DNA from: Polynucleobacter sp. JS-JIR-II-50 | GTDB lineage: Bacteria > Pseudomonadota > Gammaproteobacteria > Burkholderiales > Burkholderiaceae | NCBI RefSeq assembly: GCF_018687895.1 | Contig: NZ_CP061307.1 | Location: 930,001 to 994,000 of the forward strand | DNA: 64,000 nucleotides | Direction: 5' to 3' | In this document: one piece after another, positions 31,817-39,864 of the stretch | Layout of the letters: each line of letters begins with the position of its first letter | Position numbering within the stretch: position 1 is the first letter of the stretch | Notes under the pieces: model-generated | The model's input: the letters and a program-made list of their open reading frames with translations, nothing else | Databases searched by the model: none | What the model was told of the DNA's origin: nothing | Position numbers and translations under genes: made by a program

Positions 31817-32677
31817 ATGAAAACAGTATCAATTAAGGTTAAAGGCGCAATTCTATCGGTTGTGATTTTACTCATGTGCTTATTTATCTGGCATATGGCT
31901 ACAACACAAAAAGTTACACCGCCGCCTGGGGTATCAACTGGCTCTAGTGAGTACAACAGCCTCATGGGTCAGGGCGGTAGTGAGCCTGTTCAAAAAACTG
32001 GGTTTCCAACCTTAACGCAGATGGGGGAGACTATCTATAAGCAGTTGTCACACCCTTTTTATGACAATGGTCCGAACGATAAGGGAATTGGTATTCAACT
32101 GGCCTATTCTTTGGCGCGTGTTGCCTTAGGATTCTTGTTGGCGATGATAGTAGCTATTCCGTTTGGATTCTGGATCGGCATGTCACCATTGGCTTACGAG
32201 GCATTTAATCCATTCATTCAAATTCTGAAGCCGATTTCGCCATTGGCTTGGATGCCTATCGCGCTCTACACCATCAAAGACTCTGCTATTTCTGGAATCT
32301 TTGTGATCTTTATTTGTTCCGTATGGCCAATGCTCCTCAACACAGCATTTGGAGTTGCTAATGTACGTAAAGAATTATTAAACGTTGCCAAGACATTGGA
32401 AGTCTCTCCTTTACGTAAGGCATTCTTAGTCATTCTTCCTGCTGCTGCACCAACCATTTTGACTGGTATGCGCATATCCATGGGTATTGCCTGGTTAGTG
32501 ATCGTTGCTGCTGAGATGCTTGTTGGTGGTACCGGAATTGGTTACTTCTTATGGAATGAGTGGAATAACCTATCGCTCTCTAGTGTTATTTTTGCAATTC
32601 TTTTAATTGGTATTGTTGGAATGTTGCTAGATACAGCATTTGGCAAGTTACAAAAGGCGGTTTCGTATGCAGATTGA
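31817..32677 (+). CDS. nrtB: Nitrate ABC transporter permease
   Basis: The 286-residue inner-membrane protein has an N-terminal membrane helix (residues 9-28, LSVVILLMCLFIWHMA), then five or so further segments. The binding-protein-dependent permease (EAA) loop is LEVSPLRKAFLVILPAAAPTILTG at about 193-217, which contacts the ATPase. It lies 15 bases after nrtA. Its 3-prime end overlaps the ATPase gene by 11 bases. Confidence 0.92.
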   Translation: MKTVSIKVKGAILSVVILLMCLFIWHMATTQKVTPPPGVSTGSSEYNSLMGQGGSEPVQKTGFPTLTQMGETIYKQLSHPFYDNGPNDKGIGIQLAYSLARVALGFLLAMIVAIPFGFWIGMSPLAYEAFNPFIQILKPISPLAWMPIALYTIKDSAISGIFVIFICSVWPMLLNTAFGVANVRKELLNVAKTLEVSPLRKAFLVILPAAAPTILTGMRISMGIAWLVIVAAEMLVGGTGIGYFLWNEWNNLSLSSVIFAILLIGIVGMLLDTAFGKLQKAVSYAD

Positions 32678-33530
32678 AAATACATTCCTCAAAGTTTCAA
32701 ACCTCAGCAAGTCGTATAAAGCTGACGCACCTCCAGTATTTGAAGGAATAGATTTTGAAATCGAAAAAGGAGAGTTTGTTTGTATCATCGGCCATTCCGG
32801 ATGTGGCAAAACTACTATTTTGAATGTGCTTGCTGGTCTTGAAGAAGCAACTGGCGGCGATGCCATCATGCTTGGTAAGCGTATTCAGGGCCCTGGTTTA
32901 GAGCGTGGAGTTGTATTCCAAGGGCATGCATTAATGCCGTGGATGACAGTACTGCAGAATGTGGCTTTTGCAGTGAAGTCAAAGTATCCCGATTGGTCAA
33001 AAGAGCAGATTACCGAGCATTCCAAAAAGTATCTAGCGATGGTCGGCTTGATAAATGCTGAAAATAAAAAACCATCTGAATTATCTGGTGGCATGAAGCA
33101 AAGGGTTGGTATTGCAAGAGCCTTTGCAATTGAGCCAAAAATGCTACTACTTGATGAGCCATTTGGCGCCTTGGATGCCTTAACTCGCGGAGTTATTCAG
33201 GATGAACTTCTCAAAATTTGCAAAGAAACAAATCAAACTGTATTTATGATCACCCATGATGTTGATGAGGCAATCTTGCTTTCTGACAAAATTATGCTGA
33301 TGAGCAACGGCCCTAATGCACGTATCGCTGAAATCGTTGTCAACACTTTGCCCAAAGGAAGAAAGCGGGCCAATTTACATCATGATGCTATGTATTACCC
33401 AATGCGAAACCATTTAGTAGATTTTCTAGTCAATCGATCAAAGGATCTGCAGGTAAAAGGAGCTAAGGGTGAGTTGGATGGATACAAGCCTGTAATAGTG
33501 CTTCCAGGTGTTGATGCGGTTGTTGCTTGA
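32667..33530 (+). CDS. nrtD: Nitrate ABC transporter ATP-binding protein
   Basis: This 287-residue ABC ATPase has Walker A GHSGCGKTT, signature LSGGMKQR, Walker B MLLLDEPFGALD and the H-loop MITHDVDEA. ATG 32667 is chosen because the longer frame from 32640 lies inside nrtB. A C-terminal extension of about 50 residues (RKRANLHHDAMYYPM onward) is typical of NrtD/CmpD. It lacks the NrtA-like regulatory domain of NrtC, so a single ATPase type serves the transporter. Confidence 0.92.
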   Translation: MQIENTFLKVSNLSKSYKADAPPVFEGIDFEIEKGEFVCIIGHSGCGKTTILNVLAGLEEATGGDAIMLGKRIQGPGLERGVVFQGHALMPWMTVLQNVAFAVKSKYPDWSKEQITEHSKKYLAMVGLINAENKKPSELSGGMKQRVGIARAFAIEPKMLLLDEPFGALDALTRGVIQDELLKICKETNQTVFMITHDVDEAILLSDKIMLMSNGPNARIAEIVVNTLPKGRKRANLHHDAMYYPMRNHLVDFLVNRSKDLQVKGAKGELDGYKPVIVLPGVDAVVA

Positions 33531-33560
33531 TACACTAAAACTTAAAACTAGGAGAAAAAA

Positions 33561-34004
33561 ATGGATCGTTCAGTAGTTACACAAAAAATTATCGAAGCCA
33601 AAGTTCGCAATGGCATGAAGTGGAGTGATATCGCAAAAGCAATAGGCGAATCAAAGGAGTGGGTTACTGCAGGCTGTTTAGGTCAAATGACCTTTACTAA
33701 GGTGCAGGCTGAAGCCGCTGGTAAGTTATTTGATTTGACTGATGAAGAGATGGCTTGGTTGCAAATTGTTCCTTATAAAGGATCTTTGCCAACCGCCGTT
33801 CCAACAGACCCATTGATCTATCGTTGGTATGAGATTGTGAGTGTTTATGGCACTACTATTAAAGAGTTAATCCATGAAGAGTTTGGCGATGGCATTATGA
33901 GTGCAATCGATTTCTCAATGGATATCCAGCGCGAGCCTGATCCAAAGGGCGATCGTGTTCAAGTAGTGCTATCAGGTAAGTACCTTTCTTACAAGACTTA
34001 CTAA
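33561..34004 (+). CDS. cynS: Cyanate hydratase (cyanase)
   Basis: The 147-residue enzyme converts cyanate and bicarbonate to CO2 and carbamate, which yields ammonia. The N-terminal helix-turn-helix-like domain is IIEAKVRNGMKWSDIAKAIG. The catalytic Arg and Glu are in YRWYEIVSVYG and the Ser in SAIDFSMD, all present. The length matches the family. It lies 30 bases after the ABC ATPase gene with AGGAGA as ribosome-binding site, so the NrtABD-type transporter may also bring in cyanate. A strong terminator follows. Confidence 0.95.
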   Translation: MDRSVVTQKIIEAKVRNGMKWSDIAKAIGESKEWVTAGCLGQMTFTKVQAEAAGKLFDLTDEEMAWLQIVPYKGSLPTAVPTDPLIYRWYEIVSVYGTTIKELIHEEFGDGIMSAIDFSMDIQREPDPKGDRVQVVLSGKYLSYKTY

Positions 34005-34024
34005 AAATAGAAGCGCCCCTGAGA

Positions 34025-34047
34025 ACCACCTTCGGGTGGTTTTTTAT
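34025..34047 (+). terminator. Rho-independent terminator after cynS
   Basis: ACCACC (34025-34030) and GGTGGT (34035-34040) form a stem closed by the stable TTCG tetraloop, followed by TTTTTTATT. It ends the cobA-nrtABD-cynS operon. Confidence 0.9.
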
Positions 34048-34091
34048 TGGAGTATTCTTAGCGACAACTTACTTAAAAATAGAGATTAAAT

Positions 34092-34517
34092 ATGTCAGAC
34101 ATCATAGATTTTAAGGCGCTAGTCAGTCATATTGGCGAGGCCGTGATCATTTCTGATCGAGATGAAAATATTTTGTTTTGGAATGCATCTGCTGAGCGCA
34201 TATTTGGGTATAGCCCAGACGAGGCCTTGGGAAAAGCACTCAGCATCATTACGCCTGAGCGTTTTAGAGAGCGGCACTCTAAAGGGTATTTTCACACTAT
34301 TCAGACAGGTGTAACAAAGTATGGAAATACTTTGTTAAGAGTTCCTGCGATGCATAAGGATGGGCGTTCTATCTCCATTGCTTTTTCAGTAAGCATGCTT
34401 TTTGATGATAAAAAACAACCCATTGCCATAGCTGCGATTGTCCGAGATGAAACTGAACGTTTTCAAGAAGAGCGTAATTTGAAGGCCAAACTGGCAGCAT
34501 ATGAGAGAAGCGAGTAA
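34092..34517 (+). CDS. Stand-alone PAS domain protein
   Basis: This 141-residue protein consists of one PAS domain (residues about 8-125): HIGEAVIISDRDENILFWN, ERIFGYSPDEALGK and the C-terminal PIAIAAIVRDETERFQEERN. A short helical tail follows. There is no histidine kinase, GGDEF or HTH output domain, so it must act on a partner or is the remnant of a larger sensor. It lies after the cynS terminator and its stop is only about 15 bases from the integrase relic, so the gene may have been trimmed at the island end. PAS fused to a kinase is the commoner form. Confidence 0.8.
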   Translation: MSDIIDFKALVSHIGEAVIISDRDENILFWNASAERIFGYSPDEALGKALSIITPERFRERHSKGYFHTIQTGVTKYGNTLLRVPAMHKDGRSISIAFSVSMLFDDKKQPIAIAAIVRDETERFQEERNLKAKLAAYERSE

Positions 34518-34531
34518 GACCCCAATGCTAA

Positions 34532-34594
34532 GGTTGCTATAAATCTGCTTAGATTTAGCTCTTTTGTTTCTCCTTCGCCATTGCTTATGCCCAT
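34532..34594 (-). pseudogene. Integrase relic (first ~21 codons only)
   Basis: From ATG 34594 the minus strand reads MGISNGEGETKELNLSRFIA, clearly related to the intact integrase start MGISNGGGETKGLKLTRFTA at 17891. Similarity stops abruptly near 34532 and the PAS gene lies beyond. The DNA identity continues upstream into repeat copy B. This is the remaining 5-prime end of a second, related integrase gene, lost by deletion. Confidence 0.8.
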
Positions 34595-34738
34595 AATGGG
34601 CTCACCATCCCGCTTACCAGTGAAACATGGATTTTAGTAAGTTTGAATGGATTACTCGGGAGTAGAGTCTACCTTCTAAGCCATATGGGGAAGGGGTTTA
34701 ATGGACATTGGTAGACTGGAGAGGAGGGTCAAAATCTA

Positions 34739-34754
34739 GATCTCGTCTCCGCCA
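34739..34754 (+). other. Candidate attachment core, copy B
   Basis: Identical 16 bases to 18036-18051, again flanked by arm boxes on both sides. If both cores are active, recombination between them would remove the 16.7-kb nitrogen block. Confidence 0.55.
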
Positions 34755-34801
34755 GCACTTTTGGCATTTTTTCTTCTTTTTACTATGCGCAACATAGACT
34801 T

Positions 34802-34827
34802 AGCCCCCTAACCGGGGCTTTTTCTTT
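34802..34827 (+). terminator. Terminator hairpin in repeat B
   Basis: AGCCCC (34802-34807) and GGGGCT (34814-34819) form a perfect 6-bp stem followed by TTTTTCTTT. The same hairpin with one G-U pair is in copy A. Confidence 0.65.
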
Positions 34828-34993
34828 ATCACTCCCGCTTACCAGTACGCTTACCACCCAAACAATATGTGATTGCAGATATGTGGCTAATACCAATTAA
34901 GCTAACAATCGCTTATTACATCCTGATGGCATGGTTAATTATTGAATACACTAGATTTCAATATAAAAGCCAAAATCGTGTCTTATCCAATTT

Positions 34994-35761
34994 ATGAAAC
35001 TTCATGTACTGAGTGATTTGCATCTAGAGTTTGCTGACTTTACCCCTGCATCAAATTCGGCAGATGTTATTGTTCTGGCGGGTGATATCGGCCTTCGCGC
35101 GGAAGGTGTAACTTGGGCCAGGAAATCTTTTCCGGATCAAGAAATTATTTATGTGGCTGGCAACCATGAGTTCTATGGTTCTCAGCGTTCTCATGTCATT
35201 GAGGACATCCAAAATACATGCGCAGAAAACGGCATTCATTTCCTAGATGACGATGGGATTGAGCTTCATGATCCCCAATCAAATACTCCCGTCCGTTTTT
35301 TAGGGGCTACGTTATGGACGGACTTTTTATTATTTGGCGAAGATCTTAAATCTAAATGCTTATCGTATGGCGAGCTTTACTTAAATGACTTCAGAAGAAT
35401 CCGTGACGGAGACAGAAATTTTTCTCCAAAAAAATCTATCCAATTGCATGAAAAGTCACTGGCTTGGCTGCAAAAAGAATTCGAGTATCCATTTGATGGC
35501 AAGACGGTAGTGGTTACCCATCACCTACCTTCAATGCTATCGGTTGCACAGCGCTATAAGCCCGATCTACTATCCGCCTGTTTTGCCTCCGAGTTAGCCC
35601 ATCTCTTTGGAAGGATGTCTCTATGGATTCATGGGCATACGCATGACTCCTGTGATTATCAAATGAATGGCACTAGGGTGGTTTGTAATCCTCGCGGTTA
35701 TGTGCGTTCTAACCATGCTGAGAACCCAGCATTTAATTCATCTTTAATAATTGAAATCTAG
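34994..35761 (+). CDS. Calcineurin-like metallophosphoesterase
   Basis: This 255-residue cytoplasmic phosphoesterase has the full metal-ligand set: SDLHLEF (DxH), VLAGDIG (GDxx), AGNHEFYG (GNHE), THHLPS (H) and HGHTHDS (GHxH). Members act on phosphodiesters or nucleotides, and the substrate cannot be read from sequence. It starts 49 bases after repeat copy B and is followed convergently by HipA. It belongs to the third segment of the array (34946-37627). Confidence 0.88.
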   Translation: MKLHVLSDLHLEFADFTPASNSADVIVLAGDIGLRAEGVTWARKSFPDQEIIYVAGNHEFYGSQRSHVIEDIQNTCAENGIHFLDDDGIELHDPQSNTPVRFLGATLWTDFLLFGEDLKSKCLSYGELYLNDFRRIRDGDRNFSPKKSIQLHEKSLAWLQKEFEYPFDGKTVVVTHHLPSMLSVAQRYKPDLLSACFASELAHLFGRMSLWIHGHTHDSCDYQMNGTRVVCNPRGYVRSNHAENPAFNSSLIIEI

Positions 35762-35790
35762 TTACCCACCATACGCTTCATAATGAGAGC

Positions 35791-37098
35791 TTATTTTTTG
35801 GCTAGTGTCTTGATTAATTCAGTGCTGCAAATATCATCGATATGCCTAAAGGCTAGAGAGATTCCTTCGATTTGATCTGCAGCAATTCCAAGGCTTTCAA
35901 AGTGTGTTTTCCATTGCCTAGTTACTCGCCATACACGATCGATAATGTCGCTTGCTTGCTGCGCGGATAGGCCAAAGCGCTCTTTGGCACCATAGGCATT
36001 ATCGAGTGTGGCCAATTTACCTTGTGGTCCAACGCCTAGATGTTGATAACGCTCACTTGCAATGACTGCATGAGGCATCACGTCATAGAGTGGACTCAGG
36101 CTCCAGCCTTTAAGTGCATGGCTCCATAAGAATGCATGATTGCGTAGATGATCATCATCATTACTAATAAAAATATTAAAGATCATGCGTGCATATAGTT
36201 CTTCAATATCAGCTTTGACTGTTTGAATCACGCAATATCTGCGGATGGCATCCGCAATATCCATATAACTTTTTGTATTGGATTCTGATTCGTGACAGGC
36301 AACTAAGGTAAGGGCACTAACGACATGATGACGAATTTCTATTGGCCGAGCAAAAGCAGTCCAAGAGCGATCAAAGCGTTTGACCATCAACACTTTTTTC
36401 TTGCCAACTTGTTCTAATTGCGTTTGCGCTACATTAAGACCGGCTAACTGCGCAAGTTTGAGTGTGGCGTATTCAATGCTTGGTACATCTAAAGCGCCAT
36501 CTGTATTACCTGGGAACTTAGCCATCCATAAAATGTTTTCATCATCGCGCACGCTTGCCTTAGGACGCATGCCCCCAAGACCGCTACCCACAATCAAAAT
36601 TTTGGATAGTGCTTCTGATACTGGCAAGCCCGCCTCAATCTTCTGTGCACCCTCGAGTACGTATGACAGATTGTGAATACTTTCGTGAGCAGGGCGCTCC
36701 TCTTGATCTAAAGAAGATCGAATGTCTAAAGCCCCAACACGATCACTGCCTGCTTCGATTAGATAGGTTGATTCTGGCAGGCTATTGGCTGGAACCTTAA
36801 GCCTAGCTTCAATGACTCTTCTCCCCCAAGAATCAGGAGCAGCATCCCGAATTCCACCAAAAGCCTCTAAGCCGTTAGGTGGAATGAGGCGCTTACCTTT
36901 GATCTCACTTTTACTTCTAAGGCTAAGAGCGACTGGATCCACTTCTTGTGCGTTGCTCCTATCTAAGTAACGCAAGCCATAAGCAAATGAAGAGGCAATA
37001 AGTCTTGAGCCTTCCTCATCTACTTGCAGTTGACCTGCTGGTACAAATTCACCATCAAGATTGGCAAAGGCAAAAAGATCCTTAGTGGTATTGGCCAT
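35791..37098 (-). CDS. hipA: HipA-family serine/threonine kinase toxin
   Basis: The 435-residue HipA-like kinase has a GSGLGGMRPKASV nucleotide-proximal loop, LMVKRFDRS (N-terminal subdomain) and the catalytic ISNDDDHLRNHAFLW (NxDDHxxN type). The metal-binding LSPLYDVMP motif is also intact. HipA kinases phosphorylate translation factors such as a tRNA synthetase and slow growth when free of HipB. The ATG overlaps the hipB stop (TGATG), so the two are coupled. Confidence 0.9.
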   Translation of the reverse strand: MANTTKDLFAFANLDGEFVPAGQLQVDEEGSRLIASSFAYGLRYLDRSNAQEVDPVALSLRSKSEIKGKRLIPPNGLEAFGGIRDAAPDSWGRRVIEARLKVPANSLPESTYLIEAGSDRVGALDIRSSLDQEERPAHESIHNLSYVLEGAQKIEAGLPVSEALSKILIVGSGLGGMRPKASVRDDENILWMAKFPGNTDGALDVPSIEYATLKLAQLAGLNVAQTQLEQVGKKKVLMVKRFDRSWTAFARPIEIRHHVVSALTLVACHESESNTKSYMDIADAIRRYCVIQTVKADIEELYARMIFNIFISNDDDHLRNHAFLWSHALKGWSLSPLYDVMPHAVIASERYQHLGVGPQGKLATLDNAYGAKERFGLSAQQASDIIDRVWRVTRQWKTHFESLGIAADQIEGISLAFRHIDDICSTELIKTLAKK

Positions 37099-37454
37099 CA
37101 GAAATCAAGCGCTTTCATTTCCGCTGCACTTAAATCACGCACGCGTTGTGGACGTGAGCGACGCTCTAAAGCAATGATCGCAGGATCATCTCCGCTTAAT
37201 AGTTGCAATAAGTTCATGCCTGGAGCGATTGCATCTAAGTAACGCAGGAGCGCGCCAATGGCTACACCAGGATCACCCTTTTCAATGCGCTGTGCAGTAG
37301 CGCGAGATAGGCCGGCACGGACTGCTGCCTCACCTTGGCGAACACGACGCGCAAGACGCAAAGAAACAAGGCATTGCGCTATTTCAGCGGATTGGCCAAG
37401 TTGCTTTGATGCTAGGGTCAGTTCTTGATCTACGCGCATAGTTGCCTCATGCAT
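37098..37454 (-). CDS. hipB: HipB-family antitoxin, Xre-type
   Basis: This 118-residue helix-turn-helix protein (VRQGEAAVRAGLSRATAQRIEKGDP) directly precedes hipA, as antitoxin and autorepressor. ATG 37454 is used; ATG 37439 is also possible. Two related palindromes upstream (37511-37526 and 37542-37557) are its likely operators. Confidence 0.88.
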   Translation of the reverse strand: MHEATMRVDQELTLASKQLGQSAEIAQCLVSLRLARRVRQGEAAVRAGLSRATAQRIEKGDPGVAIGALLRYLDAIAPGMNLLQLLSGDDPAIIALERRSRPQRVRDLSAAEMKALDF

Positions 37455-37510
37455 TTTGTTAAGTATGAGGCGTTAATATGCCTGTTTATACGCCATAGGT
37501 CAATAAATAT

Positions 37511-37557
37511 GACTCATAAATGAGTCTTTAAGTGTTTTAATGACCCATTTATAAGTC
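37511..37557. promoter_or_regulatory. Paired palindromic operators of hipBA
   Basis: GACTCATAAATGAGTC (37511-37526) is a perfect palindrome; GACCCATTTATAAGTC (37542-37557) is a close copy 31 bp downstream, about three helical turns. They lie 57-103 bases upstream of hipB and fit cooperative HipB repression. Confidence 0.65.
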
Positions 37558-37627
37558 ATTTAATGATTTACAGTAGAAAATTTAGGCTTGTAATTCCGTC
37601 AAAGGGACACCTCTTTACCGGACAGAT

Positions 37628-37642
37628 TCTCCGCCAGTACTT
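37628..37642 (+). other. Third attachment-core copy, likely right end of the array
   Basis: TCTCCGCCAGTACTT is shared with copy A at 18043-18057 (copy B has one difference). It is followed at once by a different sequence with a terminator. No GCTTACCA boxes are near. This fits the chromosomal end of the integration array, with host genes beyond. Confidence 0.45.
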
Positions 37643-37648
37643 AAAAAT

Positions 37649-37674
37649 AAAGGGGCTCTATGCCCCTTTATTTA
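37649..37674. terminator. Bidirectional terminator
   Basis: AAAGGGGC (37649-37656) and GCCCCTTT (37662-37669) form an 8-bp stem with a 5-base loop, followed by ATTTATTT. It could serve transcripts from either side, including the leftward lipoprotein gene that ends at 37698. Confidence 0.75.
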
Positions 37675-37697
37675 TTTCAATCACACTGATCGAGCTA

Positions 37698-38246
37698 TCA
37701 ATTAAATCCATTCACCGCCTGCATATAACCTTGGATATATTGTGGCGACACAAAAAGCTCAGTCTTCATTCCATTCTTAGCGGATAGGGTGATGATGAAA
37801 CCCTTCTTCATCTTATCCTTTAGGAATGCCTCGGGCAATTGGATAGAGACGACTTCTCTAAAGATGCAACCTCTGTCACCACAAGCGCCAGCTTCTCTAC
37901 CAACCACTTTAAATGTCGTAGCAGGTGTGTTTTCTAGCATTGCGGAATCGTAATAACGCCATTGTGAGAAATACGTTAGTTGCGCATTGAGCTCATAAGT
38001 CTTTGCCCCTTGTTTAGGCTGTTCAGTTTTGAGGCTAAACATCTCATAAGTATTGGCCGCATCCATCGTATTGATAGGTGGGCCTTGATAGGTTTTCCCA
38101 CCAGTTGCTGAATTAGGCGTGATGATGGTCGAGTGATAGACATCATTCACTTCCCAGCCACTAATTTTTTTATCATTCATATTGCAAGCAACCAGAACAG
38201 CGCTGATTGCTAGCAATAAAACAACTCGGTAGATGATTCGATGCAT
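37698..38246 (-). CDS. Putative lipoprotein, 182 aa
   Basis: The N-terminal signal (IIYRVVLLLAISAVLVAC) ends in a lipobox LVAC with the acylated Cys at residue 21, so this is a lipoprotein. The mature part is beta-rich (TYELNAQLTYFSQWRYYDS) and has no family I recognise. It has a single gene context between a terminator and the SDR operon, and appears to be chromosomal backbone. Function unknown. Confidence 0.8.
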   Translation of the reverse strand: MHRIIYRVVLLLAISAVLVACNMNDKKISGWEVNDVYHSTIITPNSATGGKTYQGPPINTMDAANTYEMFSLKTEQPKQGAKTYELNAQLTYFSQWRYYDSAMLENTPATTFKVVGREAGACGDRGCIFREVVSIQLPEAFLKDKMKKGFIITLSAKNGMKTELFVSPQYIQGYMQAVNGFN

Positions 38247-38310
38247 ATAAAGCTCCTAAAGAATCATCAAATCATACTATCCCTTAAGCTCGGGGCTGGA
38301 ATTCTGGGAC

Positions 38311-39135
38311 TTAGACGTATTTCCCGGTGAGGCCGCCATCAACCACCAGCTCAGTGCCTGTAATGTAGGCTGCGGCATCTGAGACCAGAAAGGCGCAAGC
38401 GTGTGCCACATCCCAGGCTGTTCCAGAGCGTCCCATGGGTACCTGCTTATCACGTGCGGCACGAGCTTCATCTAGACCATTTTCAGAAAACATCCTCGCT
38501 ACAGTATTGGCAATGCGTGGAGTATCTATAAGGCCAGGCACTACTGTATTGGCTCGAATGCCTTTATCGGCGTATTGCTGAGCAATCATCCGAATAAATT
38601 GGGTATTAGCAGCCTTGGTTACGCTATAGGCTAAATGTGGGTAGCCCAAATAGCGCATGCCCGCCACTGAAGAGATGGCAATAATATTGCCGGTACCGCG
38701 CGCCACCATTTCAGGCAAGACCTCTTGAGCTGCAAGTAGGAGGCTGCGCACATTTACCTTGTGAATGCGATCAAAATCTTCAGCGCTGGTTTCCATTGGT
38801 CCGCCAACTTTGCCAATGCCCACGTTGTGATGCAGCACATCAATAGGACCAAATTGTTTACGAGCTTCGTCAAAGAGTCTTGTTACATCAAGTTCTTCAG
38901 AAACATCCCCAACAAAAGTTTCCGCTATACCGCCTTCATTCAGAATAATCTTGGTAGTTTCTTCTGCAGATGCTTGATCTCGATCGACTACGCAGACCTT
39001 TGCGCCTAAACGAGCATAGGTAACACAAGAGGCTCTACCAATACTCCATCCAGGACCCGCAGATCCACCGCCAGAAACTAAGATTACTCGATTAGTGAGA
39101 TCCGTTGGTAAACCAGGAGGGTGTTTTGAATTCAT
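38311..39135 (-). CDS. SDR family oxidoreductase
   Basis: This 274-residue short-chain dehydrogenase has the nucleotide-binding GGGSAGPGWSIGRAS (a variant TGxxxGxG), the catalytic AYSVTKAA (YxxxK) and a preceding Ser in AISSVAG. The C-terminal DAAAYITGTELVVDGGLTG is typical. It is the last of a five-gene leftward operon, 1 base after the other SDR gene. Substrate unknown; probably a hydroxy- or keto-acid in the same pathway. Confidence 0.88.
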   Translation of the reverse strand: MNSKHPPGLPTDLTNRVILVSGGGSAGPGWSIGRASCVTYARLGAKVCVVDRDQASAEETTKIILNEGGIAETFVGDVSEELDVTRLFDEARKQFGPIDVLHHNVGIGKVGGPMETSAEDFDRIHKVNVRSLLLAAQEVLPEMVARGTGNIIAISSVAGMRYLGYPHLAYSVTKAANTQFIRMIAQQYADKGIRANTVVPGLIDTPRIANTVARMFSENGLDEARAARDKQVPMGRSGTAWDVAHACAFLVSDAAAYITGTELVVDGGLTGKYV

Positions 39136-39864
39136 TTACTGACTCAGACCTACAGTCATGTCACCACAAACATATACAACCTGACCAGTTGTATAACCCG
39201 CGCGTTGATCAAGTAGAGAGGCGACGATATGGGCCACTTCCTCTGGTTTGCCAATTCGACCCAGAGGCACGCTATCTAAGATGCGTTGTGTAGCAGGGGC
39301 ACCAGGAGGGTTCGCACTCTGAAAGAGTTCGGTTGCAATCGGTCCGGGCCCAATAGCATTTACTGTGATGTCATCACTTGCGAGCTCTAAAGCCAAAGTG
39401 CGAGTCAATCCCAGTAATCCCGCCTTAGAAGTCGCATATGAAATTCGCTCTTCTTTACCCAAAGCAGCACGACTGGCAATATTCACAATACGACCAAAAT
39501 GAGCTGCTTTCATGGCGGGGAGTACGGCTTGCACGCAAATAATGGCAGCAGCAATATTGACGCTCATTACGGCCTGTAGATCTGCAATCGTAGTCTTCTC
39601 GATACTAGCAGGGCAAACAATGCCTGCGTTATTCACTAAGCGAGTAATCGAGTTATTAGAAGTCGCATCAGCCAGTGCAGTGCGCAAAGCTTTCTCATCG
39701 GACATGTCTACTTTGATAAAAGTTTCATGCTCAGCAATTTTTACAGGAGACTCTTTATCAAAATTAATGACATGCATGCCATCCGCAATTAGGCGCTCCA
39801 ATATGGCGCGACCGATACCACGGCTAGCACCAGTAACTAGTATGCATTCTCTAGAGCCCATCAT
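39136..39864 (-). CDS. SDR family oxidoreductase
   Basis: This 242-residue classical SDR shows VTGASRGIGRA (TGxxxGIG), NNAG, Ser in NIASRAALG, YATSKAG (YxxxK) and the C-terminal YTTGQVVYVCGD. It resembles 3-oxoacyl reductases of the FabG type. Its start overlaps the lyase stop by 1 base. Within the operon it may reduce or oxidise a CoA- or free-acid intermediate. Confidence 0.9.
   Translation of the reverse strand: MMGSRECILVTGASRGIGRAILERLIADGMHVINFDKESPVKIAEHETFIKVDMSDEKALRTALADATSNNSITRLVNNAGIVCPASIEKTTIADLQAVMSVNIAAAIICVQAVLPAMKAAHFGRIVNIASRAALGKEERISYATSKAGLLGLTRTLALELASDDITVNAIGPGPIATELFQSANPPGAPATQRILDSVPLGRIGKPEEVAHIVASLLDQRAGYTTGQVVYVCGDMTVGLSQ

Larger units (their letters stand above)
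34540..34945. repeat. Long direct repeat, copy B: attachment-site region
   Basis: This is the counterpart of 17837-18247 with the same order of parts. It holds an integrase 5-prime end, paired boxes GCTCACCA (34600-34607) and GCTTACCA (34612-34619), a tRNA-like stretch, core GATCTCGTCTCCGCCA (34739-34754), a perfect terminator hairpin (34802-34819) and GCTTACCA twice (34837-34844, 34849-34856). All box pairs keep the 12-bp step. Differences are scattered substitutions, so the copies are old or come from related but distinct elements. There is no gene in 34595-34993. Confidence 0.85.
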
